From: an uncultured Lachnospiraceae bacterium
GTDB lineage: Bacteria; Bacillota; Clostridia; Lachnospirales; Lachnospiraceae
Length of the DNA stretch: 53,477 bases
Assembly: GCA_934292725.1 (NCBI GenBank)
Contig: CAKQXY010000022.1
Location: 1-53,477, forward strand
Direction of reading: 5' to 3'
A program made the translations under genes and the position numbers. The first letter of the stretch is position 1. Each line of letters opens with the position of its first letter. Below the pieces are notes generated by a model. The model was given only the letters and a program-made list of their open reading frames with translations. It had not been told where the DNA came from and searched no databases. Shown here in pieces: positions 16,908-24,840 of this stretch.

Positions 16908-17804
16908 CTACATTTCTTCCTCTATAGTTTTGTAATACTTTTTCACACATTCTTCAAAAGTCATTTTTTTATTCAAATGAATGACATCAAGACCTGCGGT
17001 TCTAATTATTTTAATCAAACCAATGGTTTCAACTTCATGTAGAACATCCAGCATGGTAATTGCATCTAAATTATATACTTTTCCTATATTTTTAGGCTTA
17101 GTAAGGAGTTCATTCAATCCAATTTCATCTCTACCTTCAGATTGATCTAAAATAACTGCATAAATAACCCAAGGGTTAAATGATTTTGCAGAAGGAATTG
17201 TTTTTTTATACGTTTTTAATCTTTTATTTGCAATATCAACAAGCCCTAATTCTCCAAAAGGGCAATCAATATTATTTTCCGGAGACACCTTTCCTGGATT
17301 TGATTTATATCTCGGCAAATAAGTATTTATAATACAAGCAAAATCATCATTCAAAGATCTAATTGCGACTGTTGATGCCTCATCCGACATCAGAATGTAA
17401 TTCTGCAAACCTTGAACAAATTCCTCTCGAGTAAACTCCGACATAGAAAACTTATTAAAGAAGTAGTACCACGCAGTTGCTTCTTCATCCTGCTTTGCTA
17501 ACTGATACTGTAGCAAATATAATGTTCCAAGTTCTTCAATAAATTTATCGTGATTAAATATTTCAATGCCAAGAGGTGTAAGTTTTTGTATTCTCTTTCC
17601 TTTAGTTGCCTCCTTTGTTAGTCCTACTACTTGAAGCCAATATCTCAATGCTTTAACCATATTAGAACCAATTCCAAGAACATCCATAGGATTCTCATTT
17701 TTATCTACAAACAAGTCATCCTTAGCAGCAACGCGTTCCATGCCCTTGCTAAGCCAACCCTTCCTTATAAAAAATGTATCGTGAGCACGAAACTTCATTG
17801 TCAT
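16908..17804 (-). CDS. DUF4007-family protein (SspB-like), 298 aa
   Basis: The N-terminus MKFRAHDTFFIRKGWLSKG shows the F..H.TF.iRkGWL.K signature of DUF4007. SspB, the DNA-nicking component of the SspABCD phosphorothioation machinery, is to my recollection a DUF4007 protein. The remainder (about 60-298) is helical, with FNPWVIYAVILDQSEGRDEIGLNEL typical of the family's C-terminal part. The start at 17804 is chosen because GGAGG lies 8 bases before it; the upstream in-frame ATG overlaps that site. It is flanked by the PAPS-reductase-like gene (20 bp away) and the large ATPase (4 bp away). Confidence 0.8.
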   Translation of the reverse strand: MTMKFRAHDTFFIRKGWLSKGMERVAAKDDLFVDKNENPMDVLGIGSNMVKALRYWLQVVGLTKEATKGKRIQKLTPLGIEIFNHDKFIEELGTLYLLQYQLAKQDEEATAWYYFFNKFSMSEFTREEFVQGLQNYILMSDEASTVAIRSLNDDFACIINTYLPRYKSNPGKVSPENNIDCPFGELGLVDIANKRLKTYKKTIPSAKSFNPWVIYAVILDQSEGRDEIGLNELLTKPKNIGKVYNLDAITMLDVLHEVETIGLIKIIRTAGLDVIHLNKKMTFEECVKKYYKTIEEEM

Positions 17805-17824
17805 TATGGCAACCTCCATTATTG

Positions 17825-19540
17825 TTACTTAGTTCTCAAATACTTATCCATTGTACATCCACCGTCAAGATATTTTGCAGTCATACACATTTTACAATGG
17901 ACACACTTATCTGGATCTATATAATAATTATCACTTGAAATTGAAATTGCTCCTGCTCGGCAAATTGATTCACATTTCAAGCATTTTCTGCAAGCGTTAT
18001 ATTTTCGGATCTGATACCCAGCCATTCTCTGCAAAGCATCATGGTCTTGAACATTCATCGTTCTTACCTTAACGGCATATTCATATCCGTCTTGGCTAAA
18101 TGGCTGAATTGATAAAATTGGTACATTTGTTCTTGCATCAAGAACCATTACTTCATGCAAGAGTTTTTTCCCTAATTCCGGCGCCACCCGTCCAAAAGGT
18201 ACAAACATTCCTATCAACTCATCGCTAAACGGATGAATTAACCGATATATTTTTGCATGATCTTCTGTTGTACAGTTAGTAAATCTTATCTTTACATCAC
18301 CTGCTGCTACAAGACCATTACCACCTTGACGTGCTTTCCATTTACCAGTATCTACATAAACTTCAGCATCTTCCTTTCCTATTTTTTTTGCAAAATCTAT
18401 AAGAAATTCTCTCCATCTTTTTGATTGCTCTGGCATATATATTCTTGATAAAAACTGAGCTCTCTGATTATTATTAGGACAGCACCAGCATCCTACTCGA
18501 TCATATCCGAGTTTGTATGCTTCATTGAAATCTACATTCTCAGCTAACATATAAAGCCAAATATCTATATCTTTCCAAAAGAAAATAGGAGAAGCTACCG
18601 TTTGTTGCTGTATTTTTACAGATTCAGCATTATCTTCCACTCTATTATATTTGCTTCTACTTACAGACTCAGATTTCCTAATTCCGTAAAAAGTCAATAT
18701 CTGTTGATTTCTATATAAACTATTTATCACACGGGTAATCGGTCCTGTCTTAAACATAGAACAACACCAACGCATCATACGTGCTGGTGGCCCAATATCC
18801 TCACAAACATCCATAAATACTTGTTCATAATTTTGAGCAATTAAAAATATTGCTTGTGGATGATTTTTCCTATATTGCTCTGCATATACCACTGTAGATG
18901 GAAATTCTAACGTAGTATTTCCGAATATATGTACAAGACTAGGATTACTTAACGCTTTTACAACTATATCTGCTGTAACAGTTGAGTCCTTTCCTCCAGA
19001 AAACGATATTACTATTTTCTCTTCCTCAAACTTTGACGCAGTCTTTTTTACAAACTCAAATGCTTCTGTTTTTAAATAATTCAATCTATTGATATTTGCT
19101 CTAATAAATTTTTCTATATACGCTTCAAAATACCTATAAGTATTATCTTTTTCATATTGCTTTATCTTTTGAACAATTACATCAGTTTCCGCATTCTGAA
19201 ATACTCTACTTGAAATTGAAATACTTTTTCCGTCTATATAGTATCTATTATTAGTGGCCCATACTGATTTTTCTAAAAATTCATTTGGTTGTTTTTCTAA
19301 TAAAATTTCTAGCAAAAGTCGTTCTTCTGGAAATACTGGTCTTAAATCTGTCGTTAAATATTTTATCTTTTCACCACATATTGGGCACTTTTCTTTATCT
19401 ACTTGATTTACCAACTGAATGAGTGGTGTTTTACAATGTTTACACCAATATATCTCAATTGGAAGATCTTCTACCGTTTTTTCGCCACATATAGGGCATA
19501 CTTCTTCATTTGTTTCAATATTACAATTTCTACACCACAT
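17825..19540 (-). CDS. PAPS-reductase-like sulfotransfer enzyme with zinc ribbons and ferredoxin tail (SspD/DndC-like), 571 aa
   Basis: Two zinc ribbons come first (WCRNC...CPIC and WCKHC...CPIC, residues 2-58). A PP-loop SGGKDST lies at 181-187, where ATP pyrophosphatase chemistry activates the substrate. RWCCSMFK and GCWCCPNN supply cysteines for an Fe-S site. The C-terminus is a 4Fe-4S ferredoxin-like domain (CRKCLKCESIC and CVHCKMC). SspD and DndC are PAPS-reductase-family proteins that activate the DNA backbone for sulfur insertion. The ATG at 19540 has GGAGGTGA eight bases upstream; the TTG-start version six codons earlier would overlap that site. This is the promoter-proximal gene of the operon. 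The N- and C-terminal metal domains are more elaborate than in a typical DndC. Confidence 0.85.
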   Translation of the reverse strand: MWCRNCNIETNEEVCPICGEKTVEDLPIEIYWCKHCKTPLIQLVNQVDKEKCPICGEKIKYLTTDLRPVFPEERLLLEILLEKQPNEFLEKSVWATNNRYYIDGKSISISSRVFQNAETDVIVQKIKQYEKDNTYRYFEAYIEKFIRANINRLNYLKTEAFEFVKKTASKFEEEKIVISFSGGKDSTVTADIVVKALSNPSLVHIFGNTTLEFPSTVVYAEQYRKNHPQAIFLIAQNYEQVFMDVCEDIGPPARMMRWCCSMFKTGPITRVINSLYRNQQILTFYGIRKSESVSRSKYNRVEDNAESVKIQQQTVASPIFFWKDIDIWLYMLAENVDFNEAYKLGYDRVGCWCCPNNNQRAQFLSRIYMPEQSKRWREFLIDFAKKIGKEDAEVYVDTGKWKARQGGNGLVAAGDVKIRFTNCTTEDHAKIYRLIHPFSDELIGMFVPFGRVAPELGKKLLHEVMVLDARTNVPILSIQPFSQDGYEYAVKVRTMNVQDHDALQRMAGYQIRKYNACRKCLKCESICRAGAISISSDNYYIDPDKCVHCKMCMTAKYLDGGCTMDKYLRTK

Positions 19541-19586
19541 ACTATAGCTCACCTCCAATTCTTAAATATTTTTTATAAAGCTCTCA

Positions 19587-19608
19587 TCACTACTTCCATA
19601 ATTAGTGA
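19587..19608. promoter_or_regulatory. inverted repeat between promoter and first operon gene
   Basis: TCACTA at 19587-19592 is inverted as TAGTGA at 19603-19608 around a 10-bp spacer. It lies between the -10 element and the start of the SspD-like gene, where a repressor such as the DGQHR/DndB-like protein could bind. The short arms make it only a candidate operator. Confidence 0.35.
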
Positions 19609-19625
19609 CTAAACATACTTATAAT

Positions 19626-19654
19626 ATACTACCACTGCTACATTCAAAAGTCAA
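19626..19654 (-). promoter_or_regulatory. sigma-A-type promoter of the phosphorothioation-like operon
   Basis: On the minus strand -35 TTGACT (19649-19654) and -10 TAGTAT (19626-19631) are separated by exactly 17 bp, about 85 nt upstream of the first gene. A further AT-rich TATTATAAG follows. The spacing and -35 are good; the -10 is one base from TATAAT-like. The region 19655-19880 behind it holds nothing I recognise. Confidence 0.6.
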
Positions 19655-19882
19655 ATTTTATTTCGACTATACATTCGATTTTTAGCTTTGACTTTTCTTT
19701 TATTTTATCACATACATCATAATGCTTCAAGATTCAAACGACAAATCACAAAATCTTCCAATTACTCACTAAAAACATTTTCAACATCATACTGCTTTTA
19801 ATAAACTCCATGAATTAGTTCCTAGGTTTTTAACCTTGCTTTTTCCTCCCCCAAATGTTACACTATTCCTTGTCGCGACCCC

Positions 19883-20056
19883 AGTTCACGGAGTCAGGTT
19901 ATGAAAGACTTTCGGTGTAAACATTGTCTTGTCCGTGAACTTACCCCTCAGTCGCCTAACGGCGCCAGCTCCCCTTTCAGGAGAGCCTCTTGCGTCCCAC
20001 GACTGTATTGGTACAATGGTTTTGTGTTGAACCTAACTACTGACCCCTCAGTCGCC
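19883..20056. repeat. non-coding repeat element with two ACCCCTCAGTCGCC words
   Basis: ACCCCTCAGTCGCC occurs at 19943-19956 and 20043-20056, exactly 100 bp apart. The first is followed by GGCGCCAGCTCCCC and a GCTC...GAGAGC hairpin-like arm, a combination I associate with scattered repeats in gut Firmicutes. GTTCACGGA at 19884-19892 is inverted as TCCGTGAAC at 19932-19940. The 38-nt stretch 19883-19920 is also about 80 percent like 53341-53377 at the window's other end. It sits before the Mrr-like gene and ends in a C9 run. Confidence 0.55.
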
Positions 20057-20088
20057 CCCCCCCAAAACTAATGAGAAAGGATTCTCCT

Positions 20089-21153
20089 ATGACTCTTATT
20101 ACTACCCTTGAGGGCTTTGTACTAAGCATTCCTGCTTTTTTCTCAAATGCCTTTCAAGTTTTCACTGCTTTTATACAAAAAACAACTAGTATCTCGCCTG
20201 CTGATCTGCACCATATCTTTCGCTGGACGGGTATATTCCTGCTTGCGTTTTTTCTTTTTTTAATTTTAAAGCGTCTTTACCATCTATGGCTTCCTGGTCA
20301 TTTTGCCCGCCGTTATGGTATTAGCCGTCTGCCGAAGCATACTATTATTAAGCGCCGTTTTCGTCTGCCGCTTACGCGAAATTCTTATGTTCTTCGCTTT
20401 CCGTCCTGGCGCTATGCCAATCAGGATAAGACGCGTGATCAAAGGCGTAAGGGCAATAAAATCAATTGGAAAAATAGCTGTCTTATGATTGACTCGTATA
20501 AGATTTTTATGAAAAACCCTATGCAGATGGTTCGTCTTGTGCGGCACTTGCGTGAGGATGGCTATGAGATTGCACCTTGTGCTATTGAGATTGAAAAGAA
20601 AAGGCTGCTGCGTAAGAGTGATGACACTTACAGAAGTGGCTCTTCCCACGAGCTTCACAGCCGCTTTCAGGATGATCCGTTTGCGTTTGAGGAATATTGT
20701 GCCGCTCTTTTTCGCGCAATGGGCAAACGGGCGCATACAACGCCTCGCACTAATGACGGCGGCTATGATGTTATCGTAAGCGATGATAATGGTCTAAATG
20801 GCATTGTTGAGTGTAAGTGCTATGCGCCTGACTCTAAGGTTGGACGTCCGCTGCTTCAAAAGCTTGTCGGTGCCTGCATGGCTTATCCGATTCGCCTTGA
20901 CTATCTTATTTTTGTAACGACTAGTGATTTTTCTGAGGAGGCACGGACATTTGCTAATGATTTTCAAAAGCGTGAGAAGATAAGCTTTTCTCTTATCAAT
21001 GGTCAGACTTTATCTGATCTTTCTGAGAAATATTTATCTGAGTCTTCTTCTAGGAAAAAGGTGAAGCGCCCTATTGATGACTGGAAGCAGTGGCAATTGA
21101 CTACGGCTGACTTGAAAGAATATGTTCCGCCTGATCTTTACGATCGGCTATAA
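20089..21153 (+). CDS. membrane-anchored Mrr-like restriction endonuclease, 354 aa
   Basis: The C-terminal half has the Mrr-type PD-(D/E)XK core: FEEYCAALFRAMG, then NDGGYDVIVSDD (active-site Asp) and GIVECKCYAP (Glu, Lys), with FVTTSDFSEEAR. The N-terminus has a hydrophobic segment GIFLLAFFLFLILKRLY near residues 44-60, so the nuclease probably hangs on the membrane. The start at 20089 is chosen because AGAAAGG lies 8 bases upstream; the ATG at 20071 overlaps that site. Type IV Mrr enzymes cut modified DNA. The gene is on the plus strand, divergent from the phosphorothioation-like operon, and separated by repeat DNA. It ends with its own terminator. A defence role is likely; dependence on the operon is not shown. 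Confidence 0.8.
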   Translation: MTLITTLEGFVLSIPAFFSNAFQVFTAFIQKTTSISPADLHHIFRWTGIFLLAFFLFLILKRLYHLWLPGHFARRYGISRLPKHTIIKRRFRLPLTRNSYVLRFPSWRYANQDKTRDQRRKGNKINWKNSCLMIDSYKIFMKNPMQMVRLVRHLREDGYEIAPCAIEIEKKRLLRKSDDTYRSGSSHELHSRFQDDPFAFEEYCAALFRAMGKRAHTTPRTNDGGYDVIVSDDNGLNGIVECKCYAPDSKVGRPLLQKLVGACMAYPIRLDYLIFVTTSDFSEEARTFANDFQKREKISFSLINGQTLSDLSEKYLSESSSRKKVKRPIDDWKQWQLTTADLKEYVPPDLYDRL

Positions 21154-21155
21154 AG

Positions 21156-21190
21156 AAACAGTCCGGCTAAATCAAAAAGCCGGACTGTTT
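21156..21190. terminator. bidirectional terminator between Mrr-like gene and sortase
   Basis: AAACAGTCCGGCT pairs perfectly with AGCCGGACTGTTT around an AAATCAAAA loop, followed by T runs on both strands. It ends the plus-strand nuclease gene and abuts the stop of the minus-strand sortase, so it can serve both converging transcripts. Confidence 0.85.
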
Positions 21191-22096
21191 TTATTTGTTT
21201 GCTCCTGATTGCTGTCTTATTTTTGCATATTCTAAAAGCGGCATCTGTTCTTCTAGTGTACCTTCTACGATGAGATCAAGGTAACGATAATTTTTTACGC
21301 CGTCGTCTCGGCCACATGTAATGATATAGCATTTATCGCTTCCTATACTAAAGTTGTCTACGTAGTTTCTTGTGGCTTCGTCTCTTGATACGGCAAAGAC
21401 GTTTGTTACGCGGTATGTATAGCGTCCTGATTCTGCCGTTAGATAAAAGGCATCGCCAACTTCTACATCTTTTAGACGGTTAAATGACAGATCTTGTGCC
21501 GTATGGTTATGACCATAGATGCACATATGAGTCTCGCCTAGTGTATAATCTGGGCGTGCTGCTGTTACCATCCAGATATCTAGGTCGTAGTTTATCTCTT
21601 CCCATGTTCCTGTGTAGACACCTCTTCTTATGCCTGCTGTCGGAACTTCAAGCACACACTGGATCGTGCCTTTTGCATAATCTGGCGTATAGACAATGCC
21701 GTCTCTCATATAATAATTGGCATCCTCATAGTCAAGGTCTGAAAAATCGTATGTTGGTGCTGATTCATCCTTTCCGGCACTTTCACTGCTTTTTTCTATA
21801 TCGTCCCAGCCTTTTGCATTTTCCTGCTGCTTACGTCTTGCCATGCGCTCTGCCTTTTCCTTTGCTTCTTCCTGAACCTTTTTTTCGTATGCCTCTGGAT
21901 CTGTAAGCTTTAAAATCAGATCATCTATATACGTATCGGCAAGATCGCGTTCCTCTGCCTGGCGCTCGTAGGCATCCCGATTTTTAAAGAACATCAGATA
22001 CACACCCGATGCAATCAAACCAATTGATGCTGTAAATAAAAGTGCAAACAGAAATTTCATGCCTGCCGCCATTTTTTTCTTTCTTTTTTTCTTCAC
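21191..22096 (-). CDS. sortase-family transpeptidase, 301 aa
   Basis: A basic N-terminal patch and a membrane segment (FLFALLFTASIGLIASGVYL) anchor it. The sortase core has the catalytic His in CIYGHNHTAQDLSF, the catalytic Cys in CYIITCGRDDG and the Arg a few residues later in GVKNYRYLDL. Overall it is class-B-like. Sortases join surface proteins or pilus subunits to peptidoglycan or each other. GTG at 22096 is preferred because GGAG sits eight bases before it; the ORF could extend to 22159. No LPXTG substrate gene is in the window, so its target is unknown. Residues about 65-110 form a charged linker. Confidence 0.85.
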   Translation of the reverse strand: MKKKRKKKMAAGMKFLFALLFTASIGLIASGVYLMFFKNRDAYERQAEERDLADTYIDDLILKLTDPEAYEKKVQEEAKEKAERMARRKQQENAKGWDDIEKSSESAGKDESAPTYDFSDLDYEDANYYMRDGIVYTPDYAKGTIQCVLEVPTAGIRRGVYTGTWEEINYDLDIWMVTAARPDYTLGETHMCIYGHNHTAQDLSFNRLKDVEVGDAFYLTAESGRYTYRVTNVFAVSRDEATRNYVDNFSIGSDKCYIITCGRDDGVKNYRYLDLIVEGTLEEQMPLLEYAKIRQQSGANK

Positions 22097-22214
22097 AAAG
22101 ACTGCTCCTTTCCCTGATTTTCTTTTTTTCAGCTTATCATCTTTTTTTGTTCTGCACAACCCTTTTTCCTGATTCTTATGCTGCCGTCAAAAATCGTAAG
22201 AAATTCGTCAGATT

Positions 22215-22250
22215 AAAAAGAGACAGACATATTTCATGCCTGCCTCTTTT
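22215..22250 (-). terminator. terminator downstream of nfnB
   Basis: A 15-bp imperfect stem (AAAAGAGACAGACAT against ATGCCTGCCTCTTTT, two mismatches) with a five-base loop, followed on the minus strand by TTTTT. It lies past the nfnB stop, beyond a structured repeat, and may end that transcript. Confidence 0.7.
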
Positions 22251-22255
22251 ATATT

Positions 22256-22392
22256 ACTATTCAGAACCCCATTCGCAAAATCGCATCTTCGATGCTTCTA
22301 TTTTGCTCATGTGGTTACCTCGCCATATAAAATTGCTATTCTGTCTGAATGCAAGCATTCACAGAAAGCAATTTTGCATGGCTCTGAATAGT
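22256..22392. repeat. 137-bp nested inverted-repeat element
   Basis: ACTATTCAGA at 22256-22265 is perfectly inverted at 22383-22392, and the arms stay similar further in (ACC..GCAAAAT against ATTTTGC..GGC). Two smaller hairpins lie inside: GCATC/GATGC and AAATTGCT/AGCAATTT with GAATGC/GCATTC within. The design resembles a MITE or REP-type cruciform placed between gene 3' end and terminator. No ORF is present. Confidence 0.65.
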
Positions 22393-22404
22393 TACAAATA
22401 GTTG

Positions 22405-23790
22405 TTACTTATTAGAAAGATACTCGTGAATACCCTTTGCACCAGCTTTTCCAGCTTCCATTGCAAGGATTACGGTAGCTGCGCCTGTTACGGCATCTCC
22501 ACCTGCGAATACACCATTCTTGGAAGTCTGGCCGTTTGTTTCTTCTGCTACGATACACTTCCACTTATTTATCTCAAGTCCCTCAGTTGTGGAGGAGATC
22601 AGTGGGTTCGGTGAGGTACCAAGTGCCATGATAACGGTATCTACGTCAAGTGTGAACTCTGAATCCGGGATTACAACCGGGCGGCGTCTTCCAGATGCAT
22701 CTGGCTCACCTAATTCCATACGAACACACTTCATGCCCTTTACCCAGCCCTTCTCGTCCTCAAGGATCTCAGTCGGGTTTGTCAGAAGATGGAAAATGAT
22801 TCCCTCTTCTTTTGCATGATGTACTTCCTCTACTCTTGCTGGAAGCTCTGCCTCACTGCGGCGATATACGATATATGTGGTTGCGCCAAGACGAAGTGCT
22901 GTTCTTGCTGCGTCCATTGCAACGTTTCCGCCGCCGACAACTGCTACCTTTGTTCCACGGAAGATCGGGGTATCATAGTCATCACGGAATGCCTTCATTA
23001 AGTTGTTTCTTGTTAAGAACTCATTTGCAGAGAATACACCAACTGCGTTCTCACCTGGAATACCCATAAACTTTGGAAGACCTGCTCCGGAACCGATAAA
23101 TACAGCCTCAAAGCCTTCCTCTTCCATCAGCTGGTCAATGGTAACAGACTTTCCAATAACAACGTTGCACTCGATCTTAACGCCAAGCTTGCGAACATTG
23201 TCGATCTCTTTCTGTACAACCTCATCCTTTGGAAGACGAAACTCCGGAATACCATATGTCAGTACTCCGCCTGGCTCGTGAAGTGCCTCGAAAATAGTAA
23301 CTTCGTAGCCAAGCTTTGCTAAATCACCTGCGCATGTAAGACCTGCCGGGCCGGAACCGATGATGGCAACCTTCTTGCCGTTTGTGGTCTCTGGCTTCTT
23401 CGGAACATAGCCATGCTCTCTGGAGTAATCAGCAACGAAACGCTCCAGCTTTCCGATGGAAATAGGATCACCCTTGATACCACGAATACACTTGCCTTCG
23501 CACTGTGTCTCCTGCGGACATACACGTCCACAGATTGCCGGAAGTGCAGATGATTCTGCGATGATATCAGCAGCTTCTGTGATCTTTCCTTCCTTTACAG
23601 CATTTACAAATGCTGGAATATTGATAGATACTGGACATCCCTGAATACACTTTGCATTCTTACAATTAATGCAGCGTGATGCCTCTTCCATTGCCTCTTC
23701 CATGTTATATCCAAGACAGACTTCGTCAAAATTAGTAGCTCTTACCTTTGGATCCTGCTCTCTGACTGGAACTCTGTTTAAAACGCTCAT
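22405..23790 (-). CDS. nfnB: NADP-binding Fe-S/FAD subunit, NfnB or glutamate synthase small subunit type, 461 aa
   Basis: An N-terminal Fe-S domain with CINCKNAKCIQGCP (about 40-53) and CGRVCPQETQCEGKC (about 87-101) precedes two nucleotide-binding folds, IIGSGPAGLTCAGDL (FAD) and VVGGGNVAMDAARTALRLG (NADPH). This is the glutamate-synthase-beta-subunit family. Because the gene sits 56 bp after a dihydroorotate-dehydrogenase-B-like subunit and no large glutamate synthase subunit is nearby, the NfnAB transhydrogenase, which exchanges electrons between NADPH, ferredoxin and NADH by bifurcation in anaerobes, fits best. GAGG six bases before the ATG supports the start. SudA or a lone GltD are alternatives. 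Confidence 0.8.
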   Translation of the reverse strand: MSVLNRVPVREQDPKVRATNFDEVCLGYNMEEAMEEASRCINCKNAKCIQGCPVSINIPAFVNAVKEGKITEAADIIAESSALPAICGRVCPQETQCEGKCIRGIKGDPISIGKLERFVADYSREHGYVPKKPETTNGKKVAIIGSGPAGLTCAGDLAKLGYEVTIFEALHEPGGVLTYGIPEFRLPKDEVVQKEIDNVRKLGVKIECNVVIGKSVTIDQLMEEEGFEAVFIGSGAGLPKFMGIPGENAVGVFSANEFLTRNNLMKAFRDDYDTPIFRGTKVAVVGGGNVAMDAARTALRLGATTYIVYRRSEAELPARVEEVHHAKEEGIIFHLLTNPTEILEDEKGWVKGMKCVRMELGEPDASGRRRPVVIPDSEFTLDVDTVIMALGTSPNPLISSTTEGLEINKWKCIVAEETNGQTSKNGVFAGGDAVTGAATVILAMEAGKAGAKGIHEYLSNK

Positions 23791-23846
23791 ATTCAACCTC
23801 ATTTCTGCGTATTTTGCGTATTTTTACTTTTCTATATCTTGTTTTA

Positions 23847-24725
23847 TCAGCCTTCGCAGTGTCCGCAGCCGCCGTGATGGGTCTCGCCCTCAAGCTCCTT
23901 TAACATTGCTCTGCCTTCTGCTGTCTTATAGGTCTGCTGACGCATCATTGCCTCGTCCCAGTTTACCAGATGACCATCAAACTCCGGTCCATCTACGCAG
24001 GCAAACTTGATCTTGCCGCCTACAGATACACGACATCCGCCGCACATACCTGTTCCATCTACCATGATCGGGTTTAAGCTGACGATTGTTGGAATACCAA
24101 GCTCCTTTGTCAGCTTGCATACGAATTTCATCATGATCATCGGTCCGATTGCAACACATACATCATACTGCTTGCCCTGATCGTGCAGTTCCTGGATCAC
24201 CTGAGTAACCATTCCCTTACGCTCATAGCTGCCGTCATCTGTTGTGATATAAACGTTTCCAACAGCCTTCATCTCTTCTTCAAGAAGGATTAAGGACTGT
24301 GTCTTTGCACCGACAATTACATCTGCCTGAATGCCATGCTCATGCAGCCACTTTACCTGTGGGTAAACAGGTGCTGCACCAACACCACCGGCAACGAATA
24401 AGAACTTCTTGTTCTTTAAAGCTTCTGGATCTTCCTTTGTAAACTCAGATGCCACACCAAGCGGTCCTACAAAATCTGCAAAGCTGTCTCCTGCGACAAG
24501 CTTTGACATTTTCTCGGTTGATGCACCGACGATCTGGAACACGATGGTGATAGTTCCCTTTTCTCTGTCATAATCGCAGATTGTAAGCGGAATACGCTCA
24601 CCTTCCTTGTCTACCTTTGCAATAATGAACTGTCCCGGAAGGCAGTTTGCTGCCACTCTCGGTGCCACAACATCCATCAGATAGATCTTATCTGCCAGCT
24701 TTTTTGCCTTTGTGATCTGATACAT
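23847..24725 (-). CDS. nfnA: FAD/NAD and [2Fe-2S] subunit, NfnA type, 292 aa
   Basis: The protein has a ferredoxin-reductase-like FAD domain (RIPLTICDYD near 45-54), an NAD domain (FVAGGVGAAPVYPQ) and a [2Fe-2S] site in DGTGMCGGCRVSVGG followed by FACVDGPEFDGH, the PyrK and NfnA arrangement. The C-terminus ends HHGGCGHCEG, a possible metal-binding tail. The start at 24725 has GGAGG five bases upstream. It lies upstream of the NfnB-type gene in one operon and behind a sigma-A-type promoter. The pair supplies redox balancing in fermentative metabolism. Confidence 0.8.
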   Translation of the reverse strand: MYQITKAKKLADKIYLMDVVAPRVAANCLPGQFIIAKVDKEGERIPLTICDYDREKGTITIVFQIVGASTEKMSKLVAGDSFADFVGPLGVASEFTKEDPEALKNKKFLFVAGGVGAAPVYPQVKWLHEHGIQADVIVGAKTQSLILLEEEMKAVGNVYITTDDGSYERKGMVTQVIQELHDQGKQYDVCVAIGPMIMMKFVCKLTKELGIPTIVSLNPIMVDGTGMCGGCRVSVGGKIKFACVDGPEFDGHLVNWDEAMMRQQTYKTAEGRAMLKELEGETHHGGCGHCEG

Positions 24726-24766
24726 AATAACCTCCATTTGTTGATATATTCACTGCACTAAAGTGT

Positions 24767-24795
24767 ATTCTACTATAATCAGAGCAAAACTTCAA
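24767..24795 (-). promoter_or_regulatory. promoter of the nfnA-nfnB operon
   Basis: On the minus strand -35 TTGAAG (24790-24795) and -10 TAGAAT (24767-24772) are separated by 17 bp, about 42 nt upstream of the nfnA start. Consensus match is moderate. Confidence 0.5.
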
Positions 24796-24840
24796 TACCA
24801 TTCCTTGGAAATCGTCAAAAAAATCACAAAGAAGAATACA

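Noticed and set aside
13280..19540. BREX system
   Set aside because: A large ATPase is present, but no PglX methylase, PglZ phosphatase or Lon-type gene; cysteine desulfurase and PAPS-reductase-like genes point to sulfur modification instead.
20284..20736. 150-aa minus-strand frame inside the Mrr-like gene
   Set aside because: Antisense to a gene with clear catalytic motifs; no start signal.
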